Shown: positions 26,598 to 35,597 of the stretch, piece after piece | Numbering within the stretch: position 1 is the stretch's first letter | Layout: the number at the start of each line of letters is the position of its first letter | Source of the DNA: FEN-33 sp963768775 | Lineage (GTDB): Archaea; Thermoplasmatota; Thermoplasmata; Methanomassiliicoccales; UBA472 | Assembly (NCBI GenBank): GCA_963768775.1 | Contig: CAVYIY010000005.1 | Location: 228,657 to 292,656 of the forward strand | Direction: 5' to 3' | Length of the DNA: 64,000 bases | Position numbers and translations under genes: made by a program | The notes under the pieces: model-generated | Databases searched by the model: none | The model's input: the letters and a program-made list of their open reading frames with translations, nothing else | Told to the model about the DNA's origin: nothing

Positions 26598-27410
26598 ATG
26601 AATAAGAGACTTGGATTGCAATTAGCATCCACAACCCTTGCGATGCTGTTGCTTCTTGGAACACTCTTAATCGTTGCCGTGGATACGGTTTCAGCGAACC
26701 AATCTGGTGATTATTCTTACACCGTGAGCAACGGTGGCGCCATCATCAATGCTGACACTGGTGCTGACGGAGCGGTAATCATCCCATCTACACTCGGTGG
26801 GTATCCAGTAGAGGCGATAGGAAATGCTGCATTCTTCGGCTGTTCCGCATTGACATCCATTATCATCCCTAACAGCGTCACGTCCATCGGGACCAGTGCA
26901 TTCGAGGACTGCACCTCACTATCCTCCGTGACATTGGGCTCAAGCGTAACGTCCATCGGGGACTACGCGTTTCAAAACTGCCCACTGACCTCAGTAATCA
27001 TACCGAACAGCGTTACGACCATTGGCAATGGCACGTTCGCATTGTGCACCTCTCTAACCAATGTGACCATTAGCATCAACGTGATATCCATTGGAAGCTA
27101 CGCCTTCTCCTACTGCACTAGCCTTACCGTGATAATCTTCTCAGAACCTGTGATGCCGACGGTTGGAGTGAATTGGACTGCTGGCATAGCAAATATTAGA
27201 GGGCATGCACCGGCAACATCGAATTTCCCCGCGCCAGGAGGAGACCTTAGTGGATTGACGATGGGCGCGGTCATATCCATTCCAGATGCCCCTATCGGAT
27301 TCGAGACCTCCCCCGGAAATGCCCAAGTGACCTTGAATTGGACCGCACCAACAATAAATGGCTGGAGCAATATCATTGGATATAGAAGATTGGAGAATTG
27401 GTCACGTTAA
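26598..27410 (+). CDS. BspA-type leucine-rich-repeat surface protein, truncated
   Basis: The 270-residue product has a signal peptide (LALQ-type start, then TLAMLLLLGTLLIVAVDTV) and about five BspA/LRR_5 repeats of the form 'IGxxAFxxCxxLTSVxIPxxVTS'. A linker (IRGHAPATSNFPAPGG... GLTMGAVI) follows, and the first 45 residues of a fibronectin III domain, which breaks off at NGWSNIIGYRRLENWSR. The 38-kb protein has the same linker and then a complete Fn3 domain, a further domain and a membrane anchor. This gene has therefore lost its 3' end at about 27390, and its product has no anchor. Confidence 0.7.
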   Translation: MNKRLGLQLASTTLAMLLLLGTLLIVAVDTVSANQSGDYSYTVSNGGAIINADTGADGAVIIPSTLGGYPVEAIGNAAFFGCSALTSIIIPNSVTSIGTSAFEDCTSLSSVTLGSSVTSIGDYAFQNCPLTSVIIPNSVTTIGNGTFALCTSLTNVTISINVISIGSYAFSYCTSLTVIIFSEPVMPTVGVNWTAGIANIRGHAPATSNFPAPGGDLSGLTMGAVISIPDAPIGFETSPGNAQVTLNWTAPTINGWSNIIGYRRLENWSR

Positions 27411-27789
27411 ATGCTCATTGAAAGGATATCCACCTTATCAAATAATGAAAAGGGTTGACTCTCTGTTGATTCCAAATGCAAACGCTTACATCGATTTCAT
27501 TGAGAACGAAAGAGTGTTGGCAACTTCCACTACTAACCGTCTCTTTTTCTTTAAATCAATGACCACCTCGTTTGATATCATTAGTCGGCAATCAGATGAC
27601 CCAGATTCATGGTTTATCGCATTGATTTCCAAATACATTCACTCGATTGATGGAAGGTTTTCGACAACCGTTTGATTGGATTTTGTCTGTGCAAACACGA
27701 CGGATATAATACTGTTCTTATCCAGACATCTATCATTTTGATTCAATCAAAAGGGAAATGCGTTAGCGGCGCACAAACCTTTAATTAAT
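27411..27789. other. 379-bp stretch after the truncated surface gene
   Basis: There is no convincing gene. The sequence just past the breakpoint differs in composition from the surface gene and has no recognisable product in any frame. Family C copy 3 lies near its right end. Confidence 0.4.
27740..27785 (+). repeat. Intergenic repeat family C, copy 3
   Basis: GATTCAATCAAAAGGGAAAT then GCGTTAGCGGCGCACAAACC and TTTAAT, close to copy 1. Confidence 0.55.
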
Positions 27790-28053
27790 CTATTTTTCTT
27801 CTTTGGTCTTGCCTGACACTGGATAATAGACCTTGTCGTAATCAAGAACGACTAGATGGTCAGCAGAGCAGCGAAACCCCTCTATCTCCGTCATCCACCA
27901 AAGACTGGGTGTGATAATTGGCTCTCTTTTTATGGGGTTCACATGAAAGCCATCTCAAGCTTCTTATCATACCAGTCGATGGTATACACGCTCTCAGCGT
28001 GGAACAGCCAAGAATCCATGTTCCATTTCCCCCCCGCACTTGGGACATTTCAT
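27790..28053 (-). pseudogene. DUF6487-like zinc-ribbon gene with two frameshifts
   Basis: It opens with MKCPKCGGEMEHGFLAVP, the same start pattern as the intact 18.7-kb gene. The frame then breaks, resumes as SVYTIDWYDKKLEMAF, breaks again and resumes as VNPIKREPIITPSLWWMTEI... GFRCSADHLVVLDYDKVYYP, ending at a TAG. All pieces look protein-coding and together make about 87 residues. Two frame changes in so short a gene point to decay or to sequencing error. Confidence 0.6.
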
Positions 28054-28215
28054 GAGTTCATACAAGATTTACTTCACACATCCTTAATCCTTGGGTTCGG
28101 TCAAGAAATGTGCTAGACTTCAATCTCCGCTCCGCATTTACGATATGCCAGTCAGATTAAAGGTCTCGATTCAATATGAAGAACATCTTTTAGTTCTTTA
28201 GGGTTTTGAGTCTAT

Positions 28216-29187
28216 CTATTTCTTTTCATTTGGCTTTCTCAAGAGGAAATAGGCAACTAGCAATACTGCGATGGTCGCAATCACAATCAAAACCATGATT
28301 TCTGTTATCGGGGTGCTCATAGGTCGTATTGCGGTTTCGGTGCTTACACCGTACCATGTCGGGGTGGTGAATCCTGTGTTACCATCATAGAAATCGTACA
28401 GTGCGCCATCGAAGCTGGCATAATTCACGTTGCTTGCGTTGACCTCAATTGAAGTCAGAGAGGAACAGCCCGCAAACCCCCCGTCACCGATTGATATTAC
28501 GTTTCTGGGAATGGTAACGTTGGTCAGGGCAGTTGAGCAGAACGCAGAGTCTCCGATATAAATGGCACTATCTGGGATGGTCATTGATGCCAAAGAGGCG
28601 CAGGCCATGAACGTGTAATTTCCGACAGACTTAACGTTGCCGAGAATCGCCACCGAGGTCATATGATTGCACCAAGAGAATGCGCTGTCCCCTATAGTCG
28701 TGACGCTCTTGGGAATGGTCACCGAGGTCAAAGAGTAACAGTCGTAGAATGCCCCCTCCCCTATGGTCATTACGCCGTTAGATATGTTCACCGAGGCCAG
28801 CCTTTCACAGTCGTTGAATGCATAATTCCCGATAGTTGTGACATTCCCGGGGATGTTTATTGAGGTGAAATCGGTACAGTTCGAGAACGCATACGGTCCA
28901 ATCGACGTAACTGGCCTCCCCTCTATTGCATCAGGTATCACGGGGTACCCGCCGCCATTGTAATGAGTTATCTCAATCGCTGTGCCGTTGTTGATGAGTT
29001 GATAATCGTAATCCCCGGTCGATAAGGCGAAGGCTGTATTTGCACCGATGATGAATATGGGGGTCAAAAGAAGGAAGGAGACGAAGACGGTGCATCCCAG
29101 ATTCAAGTAATTCTTATGGCTATTAAATCCCGAGGCACCTTCTAGCTTTTCCTTAGCTTCGAACACACGTGGGGTTACACGTTTCAT
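28216..29187 (-). CDS. BspA-type leucine-rich-repeat surface protein
   Basis: The 323-residue protein has a basic start and one hydrophobic segment (LGCTVFVSFLLLTPIFIIG) as signal. About eight BspA-type repeats follow (IGPYAFSNCTDFTSINIPGNVTT, and so on, with a conserved Cys in most), then a C-terminal membrane helix (EIMVLIVIATIAVLLVAYFLL) and a basic tail. It is a cell-surface protein probably involved in contact or adhesion. Its ATG overlaps the TGA of the preceding beta-propeller gene, so the two are translationally coupled. Confidence 0.8.
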   Translation of the reverse strand: MKRVTPRVFEAKEKLEGASGFNSHKNYLNLGCTVFVSFLLLTPIFIIGANTAFALSTGDYDYQLINNGTAIEITHYNGGGYPVIPDAIEGRPVTSIGPYAFSNCTDFTSINIPGNVTTIGNYAFNDCERLASVNISNGVMTIGEGAFYDCYSLTSVTIPKSVTTIGDSAFSWCNHMTSVAILGNVKSVGNYTFMACASLASMTIPDSAIYIGDSAFCSTALTNVTIPRNVISIGDGGFAGCSSLTSIEVNASNVNYASFDGALYDFYDGNTGFTTPTWYGVSTETAIRPMSTPITEIMVLIVIATIAVLLVAYFLLRKPNEKK

Positions 29188-30446
29188 GGTCTATTTTTTC
29201 CTCTTTTCGTCGTTTCATTTACAATCCAAATCGCCAAAAGGGTCACAAGACCGACCGAAATAAGGAGCACACCAATTAATGCCCCATCCGTCGTAAGAAT
29301 TGATGTGCTGTCCCCGACCACGGTTATTGTGTTTTGGCCGATTACATATAATTGGCCATTTGAGCTATAAATCGCCCAGCCACTAATCCCGTCAAGAGTC
29401 CACTTCACATTGCCACTATTATCGAGGGCTGTGATTCCATCGTTATTAACCACGACAATTTGGCCATCATACAAAGCTGGAAATGACATCGTTCCTTGCT
29501 GATATTTCCAATGCACCGTTCCATTCTGGTCGAATGCAACAAGAGATTTGGGATATCCGGTCGCAGTTTGCACACTGGTCTCATAATAAAGCATCCCTTT
29601 CGCATCCTGAATCATCTCACTGCCCAAGGAAACGTTCTGAATACCCGGCACATACCTCCAGAGAACTGAGCCATTAAGATTGCAATGATAGAGCCCGCCA
29701 TACCACAGTGGGTCGGCGTAAGAGTCTAACACTCCATAGAGAGTATCATTGACGAAAAAACAATAATCCACAGGGGTTGAGATGGTGCCACGCCAAAGAA
29801 TTGAACCATTTGCATCAATCCAATTGAAGTGGCTATCACTCGAATAAGACATCAAAGTACCATTAGTCATGAAGCCGAGACTCCCGAAGGAGATATCGTT
29901 GCCGGGACTCAGGTACCAAAGGAGTCTTCCATCCTGACCGAACTTGGCGATTCGAGTGCCTCCCACTTGCGGCTCACTGTAAAGAGTGCTGAAGAGTGTA
30001 TAAATGCCCCCGTCCGGTCCAATTCGGATTGAATAGAAATCTCCATTGCGGAAGGGATTGACCCATTCCATTGAACCATTCGAGCCGATGGCCCAGAGAC
30101 TAGGGGATTTATCTGTCGAGTTCAGAAGTCCACCGCAATAGATTGTCCCATTCGAACTCACAGCGGCTGATTCAATGCCAAAGACCTCTTTCGTCCAGAG
30201 TAGCTTTCCCTGAGGAGAGATGGAATAGAGTTCATTGCCTTGGCCAACGGAGGTGTAAGACCAGATGTACATTGACCCATTGTTGTTGAACAAGGGCGTA
30301 TAGAGCAATGCCCCTCCTGGAGAGATGCTCCATTTTATCTCTTTGCCAGATGATTGAATTCCATTAAGAGCGATAGCAATGCCTGATAGAATCGTGATTG
30401 CCACCACAGTAATTGAGATGACCTTCTGCCACTTGTTGAATGCCAT
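29184..30446 (-). CDS. Membrane-anchored PQQ-like beta-propeller protein
   Basis: The 420-residue protein starts with MAFNKWQKVISITVVAITIL, an anchor of the kind seen in the 14.4-kb protein. It then has repeated blades of the PQQ/quinoprotein type (LYSISPQGKLLWTKEVFG; LWAIGSNGSMEWVNPF; LVAFDQNGTVHWKYQQG; ITALDNSGNVKWTLDG). It ends in a membrane helix (LIGVLLISVGLVTLLAIWIV) and a basic tail. The propeller lies outside the cell. PQQ-binding residues cannot be confirmed and such archaeal propellers are mostly structural. It is coupled with the BspA-type gene that follows. Confidence 0.8.
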   Translation of the reverse strand: MAFNKWQKVISITVVAITILSGIAIALNGIQSSGKEIKWSISPGGALLYTPLFNNNGSMYIWSYTSVGQGNELYSISPQGKLLWTKEVFGIESAAVSSNGTIYCGGLLNSTDKSPSLWAIGSNGSMEWVNPFRNGDFYSIRIGPDGGIYTLFSTLYSEPQVGGTRIAKFGQDGRLLWYLSPGNDISFGSLGFMTNGTLMSYSSDSHFNWIDANGSILWRGTISTPVDYCFFVNDTLYGVLDSYADPLWYGGLYHCNLNGSVLWRYVPGIQNVSLGSEMIQDAKGMLYYETSVQTATGYPKSLVAFDQNGTVHWKYQQGTMSFPALYDGQIVVVNNDGITALDNSGNVKWTLDGISGWAIYSSNGQLYVIGQNTITVVGDSTSILTTDGALIGVLLISVGLVTLLAIWIVNETTKRGKNRP

Positions 30447-30623
30447 CTAACTTCAATGATTGAATTTGCTTCAGATGTATTAAGAATTGCATCAAGAATG
30501 CCTTGAAGTCCGAGCTTTGGAAAATGAAGCTAAACCCTCAATCTCCGGTTCGGAATTGATGTAATCCAGTATCGAGAAATTGAAGTAATCGATTTTGTCC
30601 ATGTTAGGTTGCACAGTTGAGGA

Positions 30624-31062
30624 TTATCCGCTGAACGCCGTCATATACTTCTCTTCGGGAAGATGCCTTTTGGCAAGAATTTCGAATTCCGCCATTCCGG
30701 TCATGCGTCGTAAAATCTTGATATTTACGCTTTCCGTTGTTCATTGTGAGCCAATATGCACCCCATCGGTCTGCGGTTCTGATTTCACTCACTCGTTCGA
30801 TTTCATCCCATCGTACCAGGGTGTTGCGTCGCCATATTTCTAGCTTCCTTACGCCTTCATCATCCACTCGAAAGCCTGCAAACAATACTCCAGCCAACAG
30901 GTAAATGCAGAGCAGTGCAAAAAATACGAACCAAATCACATCTAATATCACAACATAGAACGCGAGAATGAGGGTGATAATAATAATCGCTGATGTCCTA
31001 GACCTCTGGGAAGGGTGTATCTCGGCCTTGGTGACATCTGCGGCCGGAATTATTTTTGCCAT
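30624..31062 (-). pseudogene. Decayed PH-like membrane protein, copy 2
   Basis: This has the same architecture and the same single-base loss (near 30728) as copy 1. The restored frame ends HLPEEKYMTAFSG at TAA 30624-30626. The N-terminal helices differ from copy 1 at many residues (HPSQRSRTSAIIIITLILAF against HNSWRHRASAIIIITILLAF), while the central 295 bases are identical. It lies upstream of the beta-propeller gene on the same strand. Confidence 0.65.
30647..30941. repeat. 295-bp segment identical to 25990-26284
   Basis: This is the second copy of the identical block, 4.66 kb from the first and in the same orientation. It covers the shared frameshift, the PH-like part and the end of the second membrane helix. 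Confidence 0.8.
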
Positions 31063-31180
31063 GCAATTCCTGAAAAATAATCGTCATTTCAGTATTTAGA
31101 TAAGTTCGATGTGAAAAGCCATAAAAGGATTTAAGACGCCAAAAATGGCTCTTGAAATATCGCTGGATGAATCGCTTAAG

Positions 31181-31230
31181 TCAATGCTCGCCTGTTCCCT
31201 AAACCCTTTCACCATTTTTCTTTCTTGCAT
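31181..31230 (+). repeat. Intergenic repeat family B, copy 4
   Basis: TCAATGCTCGCCTGTTCCCT then AAACCCTTTCACC and a T/C-rich tract. This is the closest match to copy 3. Confidence 0.55.
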
Positions 31231-31250
31231 CCTTACCTTTTTTCCATCTT

Positions 31251-31325
31251 CTAACCTTACTAACCATTTCATCACATCTGTCGGCATCTGGGTTATCTTC
31301 TAATGATTGGTTAGTCAGTGGTTAG
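31251..31325. repeat. Inverted-repeat arms after family B copy 4
   Basis: CTAACCTTACTAACC (31251-31265) can pair with GGTTAGTCAGTGGTTAG (31309-31325), giving two CTAACC/GGTTAG units. The equivalent arms at 17.7 kb read CTCACC/GGTGAG. Confidence 0.5.
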
Positions 31326-31399
31326 AATAATGTCAGTTGATGGTTTGAAAGACTACCTGACCATCTAAATGTGAATTCCATCTTCTAGCTTTTTTTTAG

Positions 31400-31444
31400 T
31401 CGGAAGGCACCTTTCCGATTAATTTTATGGAAAAGGCATTTTCC
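31400..31444 (+). repeat. Two adjacent small hairpins
   Basis: TCGGAAGGCACCTTTCCGA folds with one bulge. GGAAAAGGCATTTTCC (31429-31444) has a perfect 6-bp stem and a GGCA loop. Both share a GGCA loop-side sequence. The role is unknown; a structured RNA or terminator is possible. Confidence 0.4.
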
Positions 31445-31962
31445 TACCTAGTTATCAAGGGCTGAACCTTTTTTCTACCATTTTTCGATTGAATCGTTGC
31501 GAGGAGGATCCATCCGATTCGTCCGAAACGTCCGCATCTATTCTTCTCATTCTCTTTTAGGAATTAGAGAAAATTATCGTTATATCGTTGCCGCACAACA
31601 AAGCTCTGCGATTGGGGATTTAGTCAGTTCAAATAGAGGACAAGGTGGGATTTGTCAGAATCCTATCTGGCTAAAACGTTAATAGAGGTTTGATTTAGAT
31701 TCCAAGCGTAAGCCCTTTCTCTTTCTTTTTCTTCCATTAAAGAGTAGTAATGTATCGTGCCAATCGTTCCAAAGCCACATCTTCATTCATGTTGGCTACA
31801 TGGAATGATAGAAGCGAATCAATCGTTCCAAATCATTCTATTATCGGCCATTATTGTCCGAATCAGGAAGAATTAGAAGTTACGAAGAGATAGAGTAGAA
31901 TAAAGAGACTTTTAGGAGAAAACTTAATAATTGAATAATGAATATTAATCTCCAGGGGGAAG

Positions 31963-34900
31963 ATGTTGTTTAAATTTCATTTTAGCAGGGCATGCACTCT
32001 CTTCGTTCTAGTACTACTCATTCTCGTAGCAAGCTTCTCAGGAATCACAGCAACGGCCAAAGCAGCAACACAAGATAACAATTGGACCGCGCACCCATTG
32101 TTTTATGCCCGTCCAGCAGCAGCTTCAGGACCTGACCCACTCTCCCCAACCCAAATCATAAACGCATACAACCTTTTCTCAACTACTAATGGAGCCGGAA
32201 CGACCATAGCAATCGTCGACGCCTACGACGACCCGACCATTGTCAGTGATCTGGCTACCTTCAGCAGTTCCTTCCATCTTCCGAACGCGAATTTAATCGA
32301 ACATAAAATGGCCACCACCATTAACACAGACGGAGGATGGGCGTTTGAGATCTCCATCGATGTTGAATGGGCACATGCCATAGCTCCGCAAGCGACAATA
32401 TTGCTGGTAGAGGCAAATTCAAACAGCCTAACCGATCTTCTTGCTGCTGTTAACTATGCCACGAGTTATCCGGGCGTAGTGGCGGTTTCAATGAGCTGGG
32501 GTGGAAGCGAATTCTCCAACGAGCATGTCTATGACTCGAACTTTGTAAAACCTGGAATAGTTTTCTTCGCATCCATCGGCGATAACGGCTCAGGCGTTGA
32601 ATGGCCTTCAGGTTCACCAAATGTTGTGAGCGTTGGCGGAACAACACTTAATCTGGACTCAAACGGAGCCGTGATTTCCGAAACGGCTTGGAGCGGAAGC
32701 GGAGGCGGAGTGAGCGCATATGAGCAACAGCCATCTTACCAAACAATCTACGGGTTGACCTATCCGAACCGTGCCACTCCCGACGTTTCCTATGATGCGG
32801 ATCTAAATACCGGCGTTTTTGTTTATGATACCACACCTTATCAGGGATCAACAGGATGGTGGGATGCTGGTGGAACGAGCGTCGGAGCTCCACAGTGGGC
32901 AGCGATTCAAGCTCTAAGTCAAACGAGTGGCGACAGCAACTTCTACCAGGATGCCAAACAATCTTCCCCATCATACTTCCGGGATATTACAAGCGGATCG
33001 AACGGATATCCAGCTGGTCCAGGCTACGACCTCGTCACTGGCTTAGGAAGCCCAATAACCACCATATTCTCATCCGTGCCAGGCGCTCCACAGCATGTGG
33101 CAGCAGTTGGCCATAGCAGCTATATTACCGTCACCTGGCAGCCTCCCAGCTCCAATGGAGGAAGTAGCATCACTGGCTACAAGGTTTACCGGTCCAATGC
33201 CGAGACGGGAACCTACTCCTTGATTGCCTCGCCCTCAGGCATGATTTACGATGACACCAATTTGAACAATGGCCAAACCTACTGGTACAAGATCAGCGCG
33301 ATTAACATCGCTGGAGAAGGGGCGACAACGTCCACTATTTCGGCTACTCCCGCTACCGTGCCAGATGTCCCGCAGCGCCTAACGGCTATTCCTGGTGATT
33401 CCCAAGTGAAGCTGAGCTGGACGGTGCCAGCGTTCAATGGAGGAAGCGATATCACCGGCTATAACGTTTATATCAGCACAGCATCATCGGAGGAAATCCT
33501 CTTCCTCGGCAACGTGCTTGCTTATAACGATTCTTCGCTCAATAACGGCCAAACCTATGATTATTGGGTAAGCGCTGTCAATTCGGTTGGCGAGGGGCCG
33601 AAATCTGACGAAGCTGTGGCCACCCCCGCCACCCTGCCAAACGTTCCGACCGGGTTCATGGCCGTTCCTGGCAATGGTCTGATACATCTTAATTGGACCG
33701 CGCCATCGTTCAATGGCGGAAGCGCTATAACCGGTTACAACCTCTATTTCAGCACGTCAAACATCACAGGTTTCTCAACAGGGATTTTCTTCCTTGACAA
33801 TGTGCTAACTTACACCGATGCTTCGCTCAATAATGGTCAGATTTATGATTATTGGGTGAGCGCTGTCAATTCGGTTGGAGAGGGAAGTAAGACAAGCGAA
33901 ATCATGGCTACTCCATACACTGTGCCGAGCCCTCCAATAGGGCTCCAAGCTATAGCTGGTAACGCTCAGGTCACACTGAATTGGACTGCTCCATCCTTCG
34001 ATGGCGGGAATCCCATCGATTACTATGTTGTATATCAGGATGGCATTGCTTTGGCCAATCATCCGACCGACACAACCATACTCGTAACTGGACTTAGTAA
34101 TGGGCAAAGCTATTCATTTACCGTTGTTGCACATAACCCAGCCGGAAAAGGGACTCAATCCCTCACCGTCCAATCGGCACCATTCACAGTGCCAAATGTT
34201 CCCCAGGGATTAACGGTCGCACCTGGCAACGCCCAAGTAACATTGAGCTGGAACGTGCCAGCATTCAATGGCGGAAGTAATATCATTGACTATAGGGTCT
34301 ATCGTTCAACTAACGAGGCGGGAACATTCTCCTTGATCGCCTCACTCTCAGGACTAAATTATTCAGATACCGGATTGACCAATGGTCAAACCTATTGGTA
34401 CAAGATTGTCGCAGTTAATGCAGCTGGTGAAGGAGCGATGACCTCTTCTGCATCATCAATGCCTTTCACTACTCCTAATGCTCCGACTGGACTGAAGGTC
34501 ATAGCTGGCAATTCTCTAGTGACATTAAACTGGACTGCTCCATCCTTCGATGGCGGTAGGGTCATTGATTACTATGTTGTGTATCAGAATGGAATCATGC
34601 TTCTCAATTATCACACTGGAATAATCAACATAATAACCGGCCTGATCAACGGACAAAACTATTCTTTTAGAGTGGCAGCGTGCAATATCGCTGGCATAGG
34701 TACTCAATCTGGTGAAGTGACATCTATTCCGTTTACGGTACCGAATGCTCCTACTGGACTTGCAGCCCTAGCTGGCAATGCTCAAGCCACTTTGAACTGG
34801 ACTGGCCCGGCTTTCAATGGCGGACGGGGCATCGATTACTATGTTGTATATCAGAATGGCGTCGCTCTTTCTAACTATCCCACTGGGTTAACGGATGTCA

Positions 34901-35367
34901 TCACCGGGCTTATTAACGGACAGAGCTATTACTTCACGGTCACATCGCATAACGCTGCCGGAAACAACGCTCAGGGCATCTCAGTGACAGCAATGCCAAT
35001 GACCATGCCTGGGGCACCTACTGGTGTAACAGCTACGCCCGGGCCAAACAAAGTGATAATAACATGGCAAGCTCCATTGTCGAACGGTGGCAGCCCAATT
35101 ACAGGTTACATTGTGTACCGCGGCTCGCAGCCACTCGCCACTGTCAATGCCTCCACGATGGAATATATCGATACATCAGGAACAGTGGGAACGATCTATT
35201 CCTACCATGTCGTTGCGAACAACGCTGTCGGGACTGGATCTGTTTCAGCGCCAATCAGCGCATCATCTCAAACGGACAACACTCTGATCTATGTCGGCAT
35301 CGGAGTGATCGCAGGAGTGCTGGTGGCAGCGCTACTTGTCATGTATAATCGCAAAGGCAAAAAATAA
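31963..35367 (+). CDS. Surface sedolisin (S53 peptidase) with eight fibronectin III domains
   Basis: The 1134-residue protein has a signal peptide (about 1-36) and an S53 domain. The catalytic set is visible: Glu129 and Asp133 in EISIDVEWAH, the oxyanion Asp207 in ASIGDNGS, and Ser306 in GGTSVGAPQWAA. The calcium loop is DITSGSNG at 341. Eight Fn3 repeats follow (about 373-1095), then a membrane helix (LIYVGIGVIAGVLVAALLVM) and a basic tail, so the enzyme is displayed on the surface. The usual long S53 pro-domain is absent: the catalytic domain begins almost directly after the signal. GGGGGAAG precedes the ATG. Confidence 0.92.
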   Translation: MLFKFHFSRACTLFVLVLLILVASFSGITATAKAATQDNNWTAHPLFYARPAAASGPDPLSPTQIINAYNLFSTTNGAGTTIAIVDAYDDPTIVSDLATFSSSFHLPNANLIEHKMATTINTDGGWAFEISIDVEWAHAIAPQATILLVEANSNSLTDLLAAVNYATSYPGVVAVSMSWGGSEFSNEHVYDSNFVKPGIVFFASIGDNGSGVEWPSGSPNVVSVGGTTLNLDSNGAVISETAWSGSGGGVSAYEQQPSYQTIYGLTYPNRATPDVSYDADLNTGVFVYDTTPYQGSTGWWDAGGTSVGAPQWAAIQALSQTSGDSNFYQDAKQSSPSYFRDITSGSNGYPAGPGYDLVTGLGSPITTIFSSVPGAPQHVAAVGHSSYITVTWQPPSSNGGSSITGYKVYRSNAETGTYSLIASPSGMIYDDTNLNNGQTYWYKISAINIAGEGATTSTISATPATVPDVPQRLTAIPGDSQVKLSWTVPAFNGGSDITGYNVYISTASSEEILFLGNVLAYNDSSLNNGQTYDYWVSAVNSVGEGPKSDEAVATPATLPNVPTGFMAVPGNGLIHLNWTAPSFNGGSAITGYNLYFSTSNITGFSTGIFFLDNVLTYTDASLNNGQIYDYWVSAVNSVGEGSKTSEIMATPYTVPSPPIGLQAIAGNAQVTLNWTAPSFDGGNPIDYYVVYQDGIALANHPTDTTILVTGLSNGQSYSFTVVAHNPAGKGTQSLTVQSAPFTVPNVPQGLTVAPGNAQVTLSWNVPAFNGGSNIIDYRVYRSTNEAGTFSLIASLSGLNYSDTGLTNGQTYWYKIVAVNAAGEGAMTSSASSMPFTTPNAPTGLKVIAGNSLVTLNWTAPSFDGGRVIDYYVVYQNGIMLLNYHTGIINIITGLINGQNYSFRVAACNIAGIGTQSGEVTSIPFTVPNAPTGLAALAGNAQATLNWTGPAFNGGRGIDYYVVYQNGVALSNYPTGLTDVITGLINGQSYYFTVTSHNAAGNNAQGISVTAMPMTMPGAPTGVTATPGPNKVIITWQAPLSNGGSPITGYIVYRGSQPLATVNASTMEYIDTSGTVGTIYSYHVVANNAVGTGSVSAPISASSQTDNTLIYVGIGVIAGVLVAALLVMYNRKGKK

Positions 35368-35597
35368 TGAGTAAGGATAAACACCTTCCAATAATCCCTT
35401 TCCTGCAGGATAAAACGCTTCAGTACTCTAAGAATCAAACATCTATCATTCGCTCAATGCCTTTGCTCTTACCAACTTATTAGGTCGTCTTTAAGGACAT
35501 TGGAGGATAAACCTTCCAGAATCCAACAATCATTAGACTAGGAATGGTTTTTGAACCGATAAGTTAGAATGCGAATAAAGGATGTCTGACACTGAGC

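Larger units (their letters stand above)
31063..31962. other. 900-bp intergenic stretch with repeats and stems
   Basis: No gene is convincing. From left to right it contains the TATA-like box of the copy 2 gene, family B copy 4, CTAACC/GGTTAG arms, two adjacent hairpins at about 31400-31444 and a T-rich run. Further right are a pyrimidine tract at 31706-31736 and the direct repeat CAATCGTTCCAAA (31761-31773 and 31820-31832), before the sedolisin gene. Confidence 0.5.

Noticed and set aside
27358..27675. Possible 105-residue gene after the truncated surface protein
   Set aside because: It overlaps the surface gene in another frame, lacks a ribosome site and shows no recognisable pattern.
31497..31682. 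Small plus-strand frame in the 900-bp gap
   Set aside because: It has no ribosome site, an Arg/Ser-rich unpatterned product, and runs through non-coding-looking sequence.
12721..31736. AAACCC/pyrimidine tails as ordinary transcription terminators
   Set aside because: Several copies lie between divergent promoters or after genes on the other strand, so they do not follow gene ends consistently.
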